A DNA stretch of 64,000 bases from Globisporangium splendens (GCA_006386115.1 VFIW01000022.1:310001-374000), one strand, 5' to 3'; positions 36,700-49,109 are shown, numbered from the stretch's first letter. Numbers and translations are program-made. Notes: a model not told the origin generated them from the letters alone.

Positions 36700-37147
36700 G
36701 CCGGTGGCCGCAGCACTCCCCCCATATAGACTTTGTAGACGCCTGAGAGGCGTGTGCGGTGCGTGTGTGCGTCTTCTGAGTCTGAAAAGAACCCGTCGTT
36801 CTCTCTTCTCCTTCGCTTTTTCGTAACTGAGTCGGAAGAAAGAGCTTCCTTCGATGTACAAGTAAAGTTAACGAAGTGCCGCGCCTTTATCCCTCCAGCA
36901 GCGACCGGAAGGATACAGGATTCTTGATGACCATTTTGCTAACCTGTATTATAAGGCAGCTTGTTCTTTTGAAAATAAACTCCATTCACCTACCACATCG
37001 TTCGTTCTCCTCACTACTTTTTGTCACTCAAAAAGCGTGCGTTCTGAGTGACGTTGGGTTCATAGGAACATGGATAGCTGCATGTGTCCATTTTGGATCC
37101 ATTCCCAGGTGCAGCGTTTACAAGTTTGCTGCGCCATATTCACGGGA
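36700..37147. other. Spacer downstream of the helicase gene
   Basis: Probably the helicase 3' untranslated region, then possible promoter sequence for the small ORF at 37148 (CTCCTCACTACTTTTTGTCA). No gene seen. Confidence 0.4.
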
Positions 37148-37387
37148 ATGCGACTCGCATTCTTCCGCTTGCTCGATTGCATGTCACCGCTGGTTATTCT
37201 CGCTACTACTGCTGCTGCTGTTGCAGCGAATGTATTGGAGCGCCGCTTGCAGCGCGAACCGCAGCTGCCGGCAGTTGATGTCGTGCGCGAGTCCCTGCTG
37301 GAAGGCGCTCGTCGCGTCGGCAAAGCGGTGAAGTCCACACAGAGCGAAGCCCTTGCGAAAGTATCCCTGGCAAACAAGGAGCGCTGA
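37148..37387 (+). CDS. Small single-pass membrane protein, unrecognised
   Basis: An 79-residue frame starts [20 protein letters not shown]. It has a basic N-tip, a hydrophobic segment (about residues 13-28), then a charged amphipathic helix ([40 protein letters not shown]). It resembles small mitochondrial or ER proteins in layout, but I recognise no family. It overlaps the possible tail of the minus-strand gene at 37206-39425. The plus-strand reading has the more protein-like composition, which questions how far that gene extends. Confidence 0.45.
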   Translation: MRLAFFRLLDCMSPLVILATTAAAVAANVLERRLQREPQLPAVDVVRESLLEGARRVGKAVKSTQSEALAKVSLANKER

Positions 37388-39425
37388 TCTTTGGAGTTGG
37401 ACTCCACAGCCATGTCGATAGTGACTCAGAGCTTAAATGCAGCATCCCGGTGGACAAAGACGGCAGCAACTCGGACGACGTGGACTTGGCGCCACCACTG
37501 CTGTTGCTTCGTGGCGGCAAAGCTGTCAGGCTTTTCGACTCTTTCAGCTTCAGTTTCGTGCTACTGCTATTACTGGATGATGATGCCGAGCTCAGGAAAC
37601 TAGTCAACGGCGTGCGACTCGGGGACGGCAGCACGCGAATTGGCGAGACCATCGCGAGAATGTTGCCACTGCTGCTGCTGCTGTAGTCCATCGTCCCCAA
37701 TGGCTCAGGATGCAGCCGTGAGTGACGTAGCATGAGCTTGTGCGCCTCACAATTTCCCTCACAATAGCGTCCTCTCTTGACTGAGCGCACGCAATCGCAT
37801 TCAGAGAGATGGTACGGACTCTCGTCGCCCTTGAGCGTGATCTTGACCTCGTGTGGACGCTGACATTGACTTCGGAACTCCGCGAGCAGTGCAGCTTCCT
37901 GGAGGGCGTGGGGGTCTTCCGTCGTGCACTCGGGCATCAATGAGCTACTTTCCAGAGTCACGTTGACTTCCACAATCTCTAATAGAGACCGAGTCAAGCT
38001 GCGCAAGGTTTGTGCATGCCAAGTGTCATATATTTGTCATTTCTGCGTCGTGCGTCTATCTTGAGTCAGAAGCACCTACCTACCCGTTCACATTGGCTCT
38101 TACCAGAGTCTCCACGCGGCACTGAATCGCCTCACGTCCTTCTTGCATTGGCGTCTCGTACGGACAGCGAGCTGCCTGGATTCACTGGGCTTCGTCCACT
38201 CGTTCTCCTCGCCATCGTCGAATCCGTCGCCCTAGTAGTGCAGAAGCAATTCGTTTGGTTCAATATGGTTCTGTTTGAGCGGTACGAATGAGGACACGAC
38301 ATAAGAGGAGCACTCACGGAGTTCACTCCACGCGCTCTGGAATCGACTGGATGTGGTCTCGAGCGCATTCCAAATCGGGGAAAGCGCGTCCTGCATGTCC
38401 TGGCAGATCGTTCGATCTTCCTCGTCTTCCGAGTCGCTTGCATCCTCCTTCTCAGTATCAGTGTCCGCATCGGAATCGCCCTGGTCCCCATTGCGCACTC
38501 TCATGCTCTGATTGCCATTGTCGTCATCGTCCGTTTCTGAATCCGAAAGCAGCAGCAGCGCTTTCAGCGACGACGCGAGAAACGACGCGATTGAACAGCT
38601 CTTTTTGCCTGCTTCGCTGACTCTTCTCGTCTTCCGTGGCGGCTGCTGGAACTCTTCTTCGAGGCACTTCTCCACTTTTGGAGACGTCCACCGCGGCGAT
38701 CGCATCGGGAGCTTGGTGGTAATCTCGCGCGACATTGTGGCCGTCACGGGGGGTGAGATCGTCGTCCGAACTCGCTTGCGAGTCTGCTGCTCCGGTGTCT
38801 GGTGAGAATGGCTCTCCTGATGCACTTGTGCACTTAGAACCACGACCTCGTGCTGCTGTTGCTGCGTTCTTTGTGCTGACAAAGGCGACGTCAGGGCTTC
38901 CACTTTGCACACAACGTCTCGCTGCCATGCAGTATCCGAGTCCAAATCTGTCAGTTCAGGAAGCACGGCACGATTCGCTTGCTCAACACCAGACGCTAGC
39001 GCCATCAACAGACTCTTCCGTCTCTTGTTGTCTTGAGCAGTAGCACCTGCTGCTTGGCGCGGCGACGGCAGTCGCATCTCCTTCGTCACATGTTCTACAT
39101 GAGGTTTCTCCGATCGCCCACGCACCTCATCAATCAGCCGCAGCACCTGCACGGGGGCGAGCTCATCCTCCCACGGGCGGACGTACTGGTAGCAGTACAA
39201 GTCCTGAACGCATTGGCTCTCGGGGACGTTCTTCACGTGGAGTCCTGCTGCGATGAGCCGCTCGGCGTCGCGCGGCGTCAGCTTCGCCCAGTGCCCGTCA
39301 TCGTCGCTCATGCCGCCGTTGTTACCACCTGCAGCAGTAGCTGCTGCTGTGGTGCTGTCATAGACACTCGCAGACGCGTCCTTCGCGTGGGGCAATCGCG
39401 CCAGCACCGCATGCACCGCCTTCAT
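37206..39425 (-). CDS. Unrecognised nuclear-type protein, multi-exon
   Basis: Exon 1 runs from ATG 39425 ([16 protein letters not shown]) to about 38250-38318. It holds a compact conserved-looking block ([40 protein letters not shown]), then a long serine/glutamine-rich, acidic region with nuclear-type basic clusters ([15 protein letters not shown]). Exon 2 (about 38240-38113) encodes [20 protein letters not shown] and [15 protein letters not shown]. Exon 3 starts near 37999 ([19 protein letters not shown]) and has a cysteine-containing block ([40 protein letters not shown]), then a serine-rich tail to a stop at 37206. The exon 1/2 junction is uncertain: the best donor (GTGAGT at 38317) gives the wrong phase, whereas a 54-bp intron from GTACCG keeps it. 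No known domain is recognised. Confidence 0.55.
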
Positions 39426-39961
39426 CGTCGTCGTCGTCGTCTCGCGTTCTGCGCGATGTCCAGGATTAGATCTTGTGCATGTGCACGTTGACGGGTTGAA
39501 ACGACGCGATGTGTTCCTAGACAATGAAGAATGTAATCTCACGAGTCGATTTTCCTCTGTTTAACTGTACTTATTGCATCCAATCTTGATTGAGTGTTTC
39601 TGGTGTCTTGGAAGAGCTGACTCAAGCTGATTTCTTTGCCTGTCGCTCTTCGTTCATTGGCCAAAAATTGAGATAACTTTTCCTTTGTCTTGATTGGGTT
39701 AAAAATAGAACCTCTTCATAACGCATATACCCTTTCTAAAGTAGCAAGTCGGAATGACCATCACTCATCCACACAAGGGAGAGTAATTGGCGGCAAAAGC
39801 ACAATCCCACTCACTCGCTTCGATCGCCACCAGCAGCGCCGCATTCACGCGCGCTCTGTGTGTGTGAACTGGCTGCGTCTGTTGACTTCGGCGCGTTCGC
39901 AAGCGGCTCGTGTCCGCGTAGTGTCCACTGCAGTGTCTCTTGGCTGCAGCGCCACGCAGAG
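39426..39961. other. Divergent promoter region before the BRCT gene
   Basis: A 536-bp gap between divergent start codons. It contains attggcc (39656) and attgggttaaaaatag (39694), resembling the ATTGG-plus-A-rich core seen before two START genes. No gene seen. Confidence 0.4.
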
Positions 39962-42900
39962 ATGGACCCGTTTGCGGATCTGACGGCGCTGGCGCCTCCG
40001 TCGGCGTATCGAAACGAAAATGCTCGTGGTGCGATGAAGAACTCGGAGTACACGAACGCGCATGCTAGCGCAGCCGTGATAACGGACGAAGACACGGGAC
40101 CTGGCTATTCCGCTAACGATACCAGCGCCGATGTGAGTGGTCTGGACGACTCGATAAGCATGCAGTACAGTGCCGATCCGACTGCATTTCTTGGCTTCGA
40201 AACGCGCAAGAATGGCGATGGCCGCTTTACTGAGTCGACTGCTGCGAATGGGAGACGGGGTGATGGCGACCGAAAGCGCATGAAGCTTGCGCTGGATTTG
40301 GGCTCGAGTGGCAAGCAGCAGCACGATTTCCGACCGCAGGGAGTGTCTATTTCCCAGCTGAGCCAGAATGCGAGTTACAGTCAGCAGCACTTTGCCGAGA
40401 TTTTCGGTGGCGACACACAGGACGACGTCGAGCAACAGCTTCTGCATGACTCTTCGGTTGCGGATGCTGCTGCGTTACCTGGTGGTACTGAACGCCATGC
40501 TGCTGTGGTGAATGGTCCTGCAAAACAAACAGAGCGCAGGACATCGCCTCCCCCTACACTTCTGGCATCCATCGAACACGAATGGGCAAAGCGCAAAGAG
40601 ACTCGTAAGCCACCAGCGATGGAAAGTGGCGAACGTGCACAAAGCAAGAACAGCAATATATACATAATCCCGAGTGAGGAAAAGCAGATTGCGACAGAGA
40701 GTGACCAGAGCGAGCCTCCAGTAACACGCACAATTACGAAACACGCGCTCGACGATTCTCTTTCTGCGTCGCCCTCTGTGAGTGACCCTGACGACGAAGA
40801 ACGGCGTGCAGAGGAGCAAATGTTTGTGGAGACGGAACCTTTTTTCAGCAACGAGGAAGACGAGACTGTGAGCTTTTATCATCGTCGAGACTCGATGGAC
40901 TCGCTACCAGACACCCAATCGCTCGGTGACGATGACGACATTGACGACTTCGCAGAGAGAGAAGAAAACGCGGAGATGCAGGATGCAGGCGCGCGTCGTG
41001 TGAATCCCCATGTAGATCGTCGTGTTGAGGAAATCCAGTCGAGAGACTCCAGTGTATCGAACAAAAGCATCCAAGAAACTCCTCTGGGTGCAGCAACGCG
41101 CGCGGCTGCTGCGAATTATGTAACACCAGATCAACCGATTTCGGCAATTGCAGAAGAGAATACAGCTCGTGTGCTGGATGTACCCAAGACGACTGGTAAG
41201 AAGATGGGCATTGTGAAAAACCACCAGACCGAACGAAATAAAGCCACTGCACTGCCGCCGAGAAATCCAGAAGAAATTATCAGACTTGATGAAGATAGTG
41301 ATGATGAAGACGAGCCACCAACCCAGCCCAGTGCCTCGAAGGACACATCCGCAGCTTGTTTGACTTCACCGTGCAAAAGCACTAATACCTTATCCAACAG
41401 CCGCAATACATTGAAGAAGCGTGAAAAGACTGGTCCAGATGCATTGGCAACGCTGACGGACTCGGAAGAAATGTCGTACGAATTCATGGACTCGGCGTGC
41501 AAATGTGGCAATTCAGTGTGTCGCTGCAGTCCAGTTTTTGTATCTGCAGCAAAGTCATCGACTGCGATGCGCAATCTAGAGTTTGCGTTTGCGATGCCAG
41601 ACTCGCAAGAGACCCAGTCGGAAATGCTCGATAGCGTTCCAGATGTTGGCAAGTTGGCGTCCAAAGCGCTGCATGCGCAAAGCGATGCTGATAAGAAACA
41701 GGTTGTATCGAAGACATCGACTCCACTACTCCCACCGTCTTTACCCAAAACTGCTTCGTCTGCAATGGCCACGTCTCGGAAATCGGAACAAGCTTCAGTT
41801 GCCAAAAGAGAAAGCCCAACGAAGACGCCTTCTTCTGTGATGAAGAAGAAAAGCAAGACGTCAAGCGAACAATCAACGCCAACCAAAGGAGCGAGCAGTG
41901 TCGAATCTCCACCGACGGCACGGAAACGGAAGCGAGCGTTTGTGTCGCCAGATGCCGGCATGAGAAGTATATCGACGCCAGGAGATGATGATAGGACTCC
42001 GCTTCGACGCAGTACCCGTCGAAACTCGTCATCGTCAGCAACCAGCTCAGCTTCAAGCGTTCGTACGCGGGCAAAGTACCTCTCGCCTCTCCCTTCCAAT
42101 CGCGCGTACGTGTCACGCACGAAGACCATTTTCAAGTACAAGTTTGAGTTTTGCCTGACAGGGTTCATGAAAGATGGCGAGGTGAACTTGACGGAGCTCA
42201 TTGAAGAGCACGGCGGCAAGATCCCCGAACGGTACCAGGATGTGCTCCACAAGAACAATCCAAAAGCTGTCGTGATCGCGACGCCCGTGTCTTGGCGGAA
42301 GCTCAAGTTTATTTATGCGATCGCATGCGGAATCCCAGTGGTGCATCCCGAATGGATCCACGCATGCGTGACAGCGGGCCAAGTTGTTCCGTTCGACGGC
42401 TACTTCATTCCATCGGGGTACTCGTTTACGACGCGCAAATTTGAGTGCCTGACGATCCAGCAACTCGATATTTTTGCAGGGTTATCCTTTGGTATCCCGT
42501 ACGATGTCGTGCGCACGTCCAGCACGAGCTCGAAGAGCATGGGCTCGCTCATGTCCTTTGTGTTGAAGGCGTGCGGTGCGAAACACGTTGTTGAGGTGCG
42601 TAGTCGTTCGGTGCCTGGTTCTCGCTAAACAGCTTCTGACACGGGATCTTTCCTTCTTTCTGTTGCATTCAGGATTTGACGCCTTCGAGAGACAAGCTGG
42701 TGGACATTGTGCTCTCGGACGAATATACCAAAGTACGCCACGGTTTGTATCGTTCCAATTTTTGAAAGACTGGCTAATGTGACGCGGCTTGCTTTTTCCC
42801 CTGCAGACATGCGAATACTATCGAAAGAAGCACAAGACGCCACTGAGAACCTTTCCTTGGGTCACTGAATGCATGATCCTGCAGGTATGTGAATCAAAAG

Positions 42901-43569
42901 TCGCTTTTATTGTTATGCAAAATACTGACCCTCTCTTTCCCTTCTTGTGCAGCGGTTTATAAAGAAGTCAAAAGAGGATCTCTTTCAGCCCCGAGTGTAT
43001 GAACGCGACAACGAAAGTCAGGCGTCAGAAGAAACCCACGCTGTGAATGCGGAAATTGGCGATGCTGACCGGTTCGTGCAACACTGTTCAACTTTTTTGC
43101 CTCTGTTGACAAAGTGACTCATCAGCTCCTCGTATTTGCGTTCGTAGCACGATGCTCAAGTTGCACACGGGCGAACTCGTGCTTGCGGATCTTTCTGGCA
43201 ATGGGATTGACCACTTTCTGCTCTTCCATGTGTGCGAGATTTTGCGCATTATCATCCACCGCGAGGAGGAACAGAACGTGAGTCTCGAAGTCGGTGTCTT
43301 GAAACGGTACGTTGGCTATGGTCTTACTTGAATTCGCTTCCTGGCAACTAAAGCAAGGCATTTCGTTGACTACTACTTCTATTAGGTCCCCAAACTCGCC
43401 CGGTTTATCGAGGACCCACTCGAAGGTTTTGCAAATTCCGGCCTTGCACGTGAAGCGACGCGTGGTTGCCGTGTCGGCGACGGATTTCCAGCAACTGGAG
43501 TATCGCGATGAAAATATCTTCTACTACGAAGAGAAGGGTGAACGAGATGACAGTGCTAAAGCTAAGTAA
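39962..43569 (+). CDS. BRCT DNA-damage adaptor, 53BP1/Crb2/Rad9-like
   Basis: Six exons (39962-42595, 42673-42732, 42807-42884, 42953-43071, 43148-43306, 43386-43569) join in frame to 1077 residues. The first about 700 residues are disordered and rich in SQ/TQ sites (SISQLSQNASYSQQ, DTQSL, PPTQPS, DSQETQSE), the pattern of ATM/ATR targets, plus basic clusters (RKRKRAF, PLRRSTRR). A tandem BRCT region begins near residue 720 (IFKYKFEFCLTGFMKDGEVN; IPVVHPEWIHACVTAGQVVP) and continues through exons 2-3 (CGAKHVVEDLTPSRDK; TFPWVTECMILQR). The last 100 residues (MLKLHTGELVLADLSG to FYYEEK) may form a small beta domain, perhaps BAH-like. The role in checkpoint signalling at DNA breaks is inferred from this layout. 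No Tudor domain is evident. Confidence 0.75.
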
Positions 43570-43655
43570 GCCCTGCACCGCGATGAACGAGAACGGAAGG
43601 TTGTGCTGTTGCTGTAATCGCTGCAGGTGTGTTGCCTGGCTGTAGGTATGTTGGC

Positions 43656-44851
43656 TTAGCGTTCACTCTCATCTAGAGCCATTCGTTGCGGAATAAACAA
43701 GTATAACCAAGGCTGGTTGCCCAATATTACATCGATGAGGTTCAGACAATAATGAACTCTGGATGCAGTTAAACAGCACGTACTTTTCGAATAGGATCGA
43801 CGCCAGCATCCGAGAAAATGGTCTGCCATTTCAAAATGTGCATCGACAAAGCCCATCCAGTTAGTGCGACAACGTATACGTGAATCGCATTCAGAAATGA
43901 GCGCCGTACCTGCCACGAAATAATCCCCAAGTGGCACAGCATCATGCGGTAGTAATTCGTAAACGTCTCGGCGAGGAAACTCCGCCAGCCGTTCAAGTCG
44001 CGAAACCAAATCTCTGGGTCATCTGCGTCTCGCAGAAAAAAACAAAAACAACAACAACAACATCACGATGGCATTTATACAGTAGAGCACAGTGAAGTAC
44101 GAACGAGAATTCGCCACAGCGAACAACTGCTTTGTTCCTTCAGCCTGCCGATACCTTCAAAGTGCACGAGCATGACGTCGCCGTACTGTGGAGACGATTC
44201 GAGTGGAAATGCCGAGATTTCTTCCTTCACAAACTACGTTTTCGACCATAATTGAGAACGGTTTTGTGAGCACGAGCGTGTCTTTTTCAGCATCCAAATA
44301 CATGAAAACGTCAGCAAGACACACCGTTTTCGTCGCGATCCGATACTGATCTGCTGCGCGGCAAAATGCTGGAAACTTGCGCACACACGATTTTTGCATA
44401 TCCTGGATCGAGTTCAGCGACAAATGACCCACAAGTGCTGTGTGATCTTTGAACAAATCAAAGCAGTCAAGCTGAGCACTTTGCTTGAGACTCACACACC
44501 CACAAGAAAATGCAGCATTCATACCTCGAAATGGAGCAAACCACTTGACGGACAATCCATTCGTGACAGTCAAGAAGCGCTTGAAATCGTCCGGTAGAAT
44601 GCACGGGAAATTTTTCTATCCATGCGAAGAGACCATTAGCATTCTCGCTGTCTAGCAAAAGACATTAGCATGCAGCTTACTTGCTCCCAGATTGCGAGCT
44701 GGATCGCACTGGCGCCGACCATCTCTTTGGGCTCCATGTGCGACACATGCTTGTGCGCCTGCAAGTAAGAAAACACGCCCATGGATATCGTATCCAAGTG
44801 CTGCGTCCCCTGAGAAAGCGCCACGCCTGGTGTTCCAGGGGGAATGTCCAT
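43656..44851 (-). CDS. TPGS2: Tubulin polyglutamylase complex subunit 2 homologue
   Basis: Six exons (44851-44681, 44615-44274, 44233-44155, 44028-43910, 43822-43784, 43712-43656) join in frame to 268 residues. The diagnostic blocks are AIWEQ joined across the first intron to KNFPCILPDDFKRFLTVTNG, the Knr4/Smi1-like core; GHLSLNSIQDM; FPLESSPQYGDVMLVHFE; and DPEIWFRDLNGWRSFLAETF with TNYYRMMLCHLGIISWQ, the C-terminal TPGS2 signature. TPGS2 is part of the TTLL1 polyglutamylase complex that modifies axonemal and neuronal tubulin. Intron 2 is only about 40 bp (44234-44273). A stretch GMNAAFSCGCVSLKQSAQ inside exon 2 is extra compared with animals and looks like a retained, non-removable intron remnant. 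The 3' end converges on the BRCT gene with 86 bp between stops. Confidence 0.85.
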
Positions 44852-45096
44852 TTTTGCGCACGCGTCGATAGCAGGTCAGATAAGTCGAGTCAAAATGGAA
44901 ACCTGAAAAGTCACAGAACGCTCCGCCAATGGGTTTCAATCAGTCGCAGCCCACGCAATCGGATCGCACAACTGTGGAAGAAAAGTGTCTTCGCTTCAAC
45001 TGGGAAATTAGGAGGCAGCACCCATACCGAAAAAAAGTAGACACAAACAATACCCGCTGCTTATTTACCTAATCTTGCCAACGATCAACAGTTTTA

Positions 45097-46928
45097 TTAC
45101 ATGAGTGTGCACTGCTCTCCGCCTGGCATACCTCCGACTATTGACAAAAGCATACATAACGAGACACAGCAGAATAGTTCGGGTCAGTGAATAGCCTGCT
45201 TACGAAGTCACACCTACGAATATAGTTCGTGATAACGTACGTGGCATGCCTGCCATTCCAGGGATCATTCCAGAGCCCTACAGCAGTCAATTGAAACACG
45301 ATAAGTTCGCTATGGCTCAGCAAGAAAGACATAAGCATCGCCATGCCGAGCAAAACCTAGCCACTTTACCATGTTTGGCATAATCGGCATGCCTTCATCA
45401 TCGAATTGAAGACCAGGGGCGAGATCCTTCACGATCTCCGACGGAGGTTGCCCCGTTTCCTGCATTTCTTGCATCAGCTCCGACAAGCGCGGAAAGTTGT
45501 CTGGTTCCGACTCGTAGACTGCGATGATCTGCTGGAAATACTGGTACTGTTTGCCATATCTACAAATTGGTTTCATGCCGTTCGTTCGTTAACTATCACC
45601 AGACGCAGGACATACATGTCAGCATCACAGTTCGTACCTTTCGTAGTCTTCCTTGGAGAGAAGGGACTCCTTCTCAGCTAACCATTCTGGATACTATTCG
45701 CAGAAACAGAGCACGTAGCAGTCGGTAAGCTCAATTCGTTCATAACAACACCAGGAGACAAAATCACGTACTCTTTCGCAAATTTGCTTCATTGGATCGT
45801 ACATCACATCTTTGGACAGCAATTGCTGCATCATGCCATCGACCAGATCTTGGAAATCGCTCTGTAGTAATCAAACATTCGAATATGCCTGTGGTCAACA
45901 ACAGCAAGCGAGCCATACAACCAGACAGCTGCATGCGTTCACTCCTACCTTTTCACCCATGGATTCGAACTTTTTCATCATCTCTTCCATCATTTCCTCG
46001 CCCATTTCCTCTAACTTTGCGCTTTCCATGCCTTCCATGTCCTCGGCAGCCTTCGCCATGTTCTAAACAGCATTCCAACCAAAACGCGCAAAAAAGTAAG
46101 CAAACAAAGGCATGCAGCGTATCCATTCCAAGCAATGAGACACAAACCTGAAGCGTCTTTGCAACACCGATGCTGACGTCGTCGTCATCGTCTCCATTTC
46201 CACCACCACCGCTTTTCGCGGACAAGGACCCCAATAAAGACTCAATATTCTCGCCATCGGCTAAACAAACAAATAGACACAATAGCAAAATAGTCAGACA
46301 CAAAAGCGCCGCAAATAAGTGCAACTATATAAACCAGGTACGTTGCGTACCGCTTGTGCCCAATTCACGGAATGCTTGCTCCAGCACTTGCTGAAACTCA
46401 GGGTTCTGTGCGTCTTCAAGAAACTTCGACATACTCTACAGCAACACCAAAGCACATAACACACACACACACACAATGTCAGCCATCTCGAGCCTTCGAT
46501 TCCCGAAATGGCATGCTCAACACCATCAACCAACCTCCTTGAGCTGCTCCATTTCATTCTCCTCTGACGCTTTCAGTGTCGACTCGGCTTCATCTCGCAC
46601 CTTCGCGACTTCCAACGAATCTGTACGCACTACAGAGTTCATCACATTCCACATGCACATCCAATGCAAAGGTCAGCACGCCTGCGACACAAATTCACCG
46701 CCAAAGCACTCCTTTTACTCTTCAAAAAGTACCTGCCGCATTGCTCAATTCGTCGCTGAAGTCGTCCAAGGCATCTACACATCAGAACGACCACGTCAGC
46801 ACCACACAAACCATACTACAAGCACGCACTATAGTCGCATAGCTACAGGAGCGGTCAGTACCGTCGAGCAGGTCGTCGAGGTCAATCTCCTCCTCCTGCT
46901 TGTGGTCGTCGTCCGCGTTGCTGCTCAT
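45097..46928 (-). CDS. PEX19: Peroxisomal membrane-protein import receptor PEX19, farnesylated
   Basis: At least eleven small exons join from ATG 46928 (MSSNADDDHKQEEEIDLDDL) to TAA 45097. The order is: acidic N-terminus; ALDDFSDELSNAA (Pex3-binding-type helix); DSLEVAKVRDEAESTLKASE; SKFLEDAQNPEFQQVLEQAF; GENIESLLGSL; MAKAAEDMEGMESAKLEEMG with MMEEMMKKFESMGEK; FQDLVDGMMQQLLSKDVMYD then PMKQICERYPEWL (the conserved Pex19 core); YGKQYQYFQQIIAVYES; and LAPGLQFDDEGMPIMPNM. Two short last exons give GSGMIPGMAGMP and LGGMPGGEQCTLM. The CTLM end is a CaaX farnesylation box as in other Pex19 proteins, which strongly supports these junctions. PEX19 chaperones newly made peroxisomal membrane proteins to PEX3. 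Introns are 50-110 bp, most with GTACG- or GTTTG-type donors. Confidence 0.9.
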
Positions 46929-47207
46929 GCTGTTGGTCCGTGCTTGTCTGTCGTGGCGAATGCGGAATTGTGAAGAGGGATCACTGTCTTTGAAAGGGAA
47001 AGCTGAGCGGTAGAAAACCGGTACAGCAAACCGGTAGACACCGACATTTTGGTTTACCGTGTTGAAGTTTTCAGGCGAGCGAGGTTTTTTGTGGCGGTAC
47101 TTTTGGCTTACGTCATACACAGTCTTCAGTTGCAAAAGGTATGCTATTTGGGAGGATGACCTATTTATAGAGGAAGTGCGAGTGTCTTGTATAGAGGAGC
47201 AACTTTT

Positions 47208-48946
47208 TCAGGCGAGATGTTTCTTTGCAGTGGGCACAAGTGTCGGATCGTCAACGACTGAGAATGCGTCCACAACCTAGAGGCACACACACACACGGAA
47301 AAGAAAAGTCCACAGCGCCATGTGAGTCGCTGACTCCGCAAGATTGTCCATCGAGCTCGATTCATTTTGCATTTTTGCACTTTGCCGCTGCCTCGGTACC
47401 TTGTTCTTGAATAGAAACTCGCTCAACACCGCCACGATTTTCGCGAGAAGCACGAGAATGCAATAGTACTGACACACCACACCAAGCACAAGCATTTCGG
47501 CAGCACAGAGGTTATATATTCTATGCACGAGAGCGTTGTGCCAGTCAATTTGGTGTCAATTCCTTACCTGGATCCACGCTTTCTTTAGGACTTCGGACCA
47601 CGACGGATGGTACCTGCGATGACGCCATGACAAACGTTTTGAACAAGTGATCTATTGGAAATGGCAAAAGAGCCGACAACAAGGAATGACTCCAAGAGCT
47701 CCGCACTCAGTACGTACAGAACGTCGATCGTGGGGATCTGAATCACCATTTTGGTGCGGAATTGGCGCGGACGAGACGTGATGACACCCGGTCGACTCAC
47801 GTCTGTGGTCCAGACCGGATACGGAGTCTGGAAGTACGCAGCATCTAGAGGACGACGAGTCAATCCAAATGAAGCAGCAGGACCGAGAATATTAGCATAG
47901 GTGCTTGTACGAACAATCGCGTTGGGGGTACTGAGAGACAAAGGCTGGCAAGTTGAGATCTTGGACCGATTGGATCTTGGAGACGTTGACAATCGGACTC
48001 AATGCGTATGGGTATTGCATCCTGGTCACATGCATATCGCATTTTACTATGTGCGTCCTTGGTCGCGCTCATGTCACTTTACGATGCTGCAAGTCGTACC
48101 GTTGGGTGAGGTGAAGCGGTTTTCGCTGCTCGAAAACCAGATCCCCGTCGATCTGCAGCGCTTCAACTGAGAGCGCTGACGACGACGTGTGTATCGCAAC
48201 AGCGTCCATGTTGAGCTTTGCGTGACTCTACCGCACTCACACATAGAATGAAGTCTAAGCACTTCAACCATGAGACAGACGTAATGGTGACGCACCTGGA
48301 GCGTATAGTTGAGAACGACAAGTACAGTCACTTGGTGGATCTGCTCGTACTTATTTAGCGGCGTGGCGATCTCCACGTGCAGCGAGTCGGCGAGGCCATC
48401 TCGGTCCGAGTCTACTTCACGAGTCTACTTCAAAGGACTATACCCAGAATGGCGTCAAAGTCATTTGTCGCAACATGGTTCGAGGGCTGAGCAGCGATGA
48501 AGAGTTTTCACACATTGCACCCACCTTGAACTGGGACGCGCGCGTATGTTCCTGCAGCAAGTTTTGTATCCGTGACGGTAGCGTGGTTTGCACGGTCGTG
48601 ACAGACTCCTTCGTTTGTGTGGCGGGATCCTGAGAAAAGCCTTCAAGGACGCTGATCACTTGATACGTCAACGCGACGTGGGGTTGCTCGCGGTACGTGT
48701 TGACGCGGACCCAAAACTCTGTTCGCATTCACAATAGCGTAGTAAAATCAGCGAGTGCTTCTACACCAGTGGTCCAGATTCTGGTCGCATATATATATGA
48801 GCACACTGACCACGAGAGCCATGCGCAAGCAGCAACGGCAAGAGCAGCGCTAGCAGGAACAGCAGCCAGGATATGATGTGGGCCACGGAGAGCGTGCCGC
48901 TGTAGCACTTGCGCTGGACAGGGGAGGAAAAGCACAGCGCCCGCAT
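47208..48946 (-). CDS. TMEM231: Transmembrane protein 231 (ciliary transition zone)
   Basis: This multi-exon gene runs from ATG 48946 to TGA 47208. Exon 1 reads MRALCFSSPVQRKCYSGTLS then VAHIISWLLFLLALLLPLLL, the first membrane helix after a VERSY-like cytosolic stub. Next come EFWVRVNTYREQPHVALTYQ, DSDRDGLADSLHVEIATPLN and QVTVLVVLNYTLQ, then VEALQIDGDLVFEQRKPLHL, AYFQTPYPVWTTDVSRPGVI, YHPSWSEVLKKAWIQ joined to YYCILVLLAKIVAVLSEFLF (second helix) and a last exon VVDAFSVVDDPTLVPTAKKH. The order and these motifs follow animal TMEM231 from end to end. TMEM231 belongs to the MKS/B9 complex gating the cilium base, so the organism should build flagella. Exact splice sites of the middle exons (about 47850-48400) were not all resolved. 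Confidence 0.85.
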
Positions 48947-49109
48947 TTCCACTGACGTTTTTTTAAGGATCGAGTGCGATAAGGCGGTTCGCTGGGAAGC
49001 GCCGCCCTGTAGGAAAAGGATCAATATTTTGCAGGTATGGGATGGATACACTATGTTGCGTCATGTGTCGTCGTGCAACTTAGAATCATCCAAACGACTG
49101 TAACAATTA

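Noticed and set aside
43278..43385. Donor GTGAGT at 43278 in the BRCT gene
   Set aside because: Using it loses the frame of the last exon; the donor at 43307 keeps it and gives VSLEVGVLKRSPNSPG.
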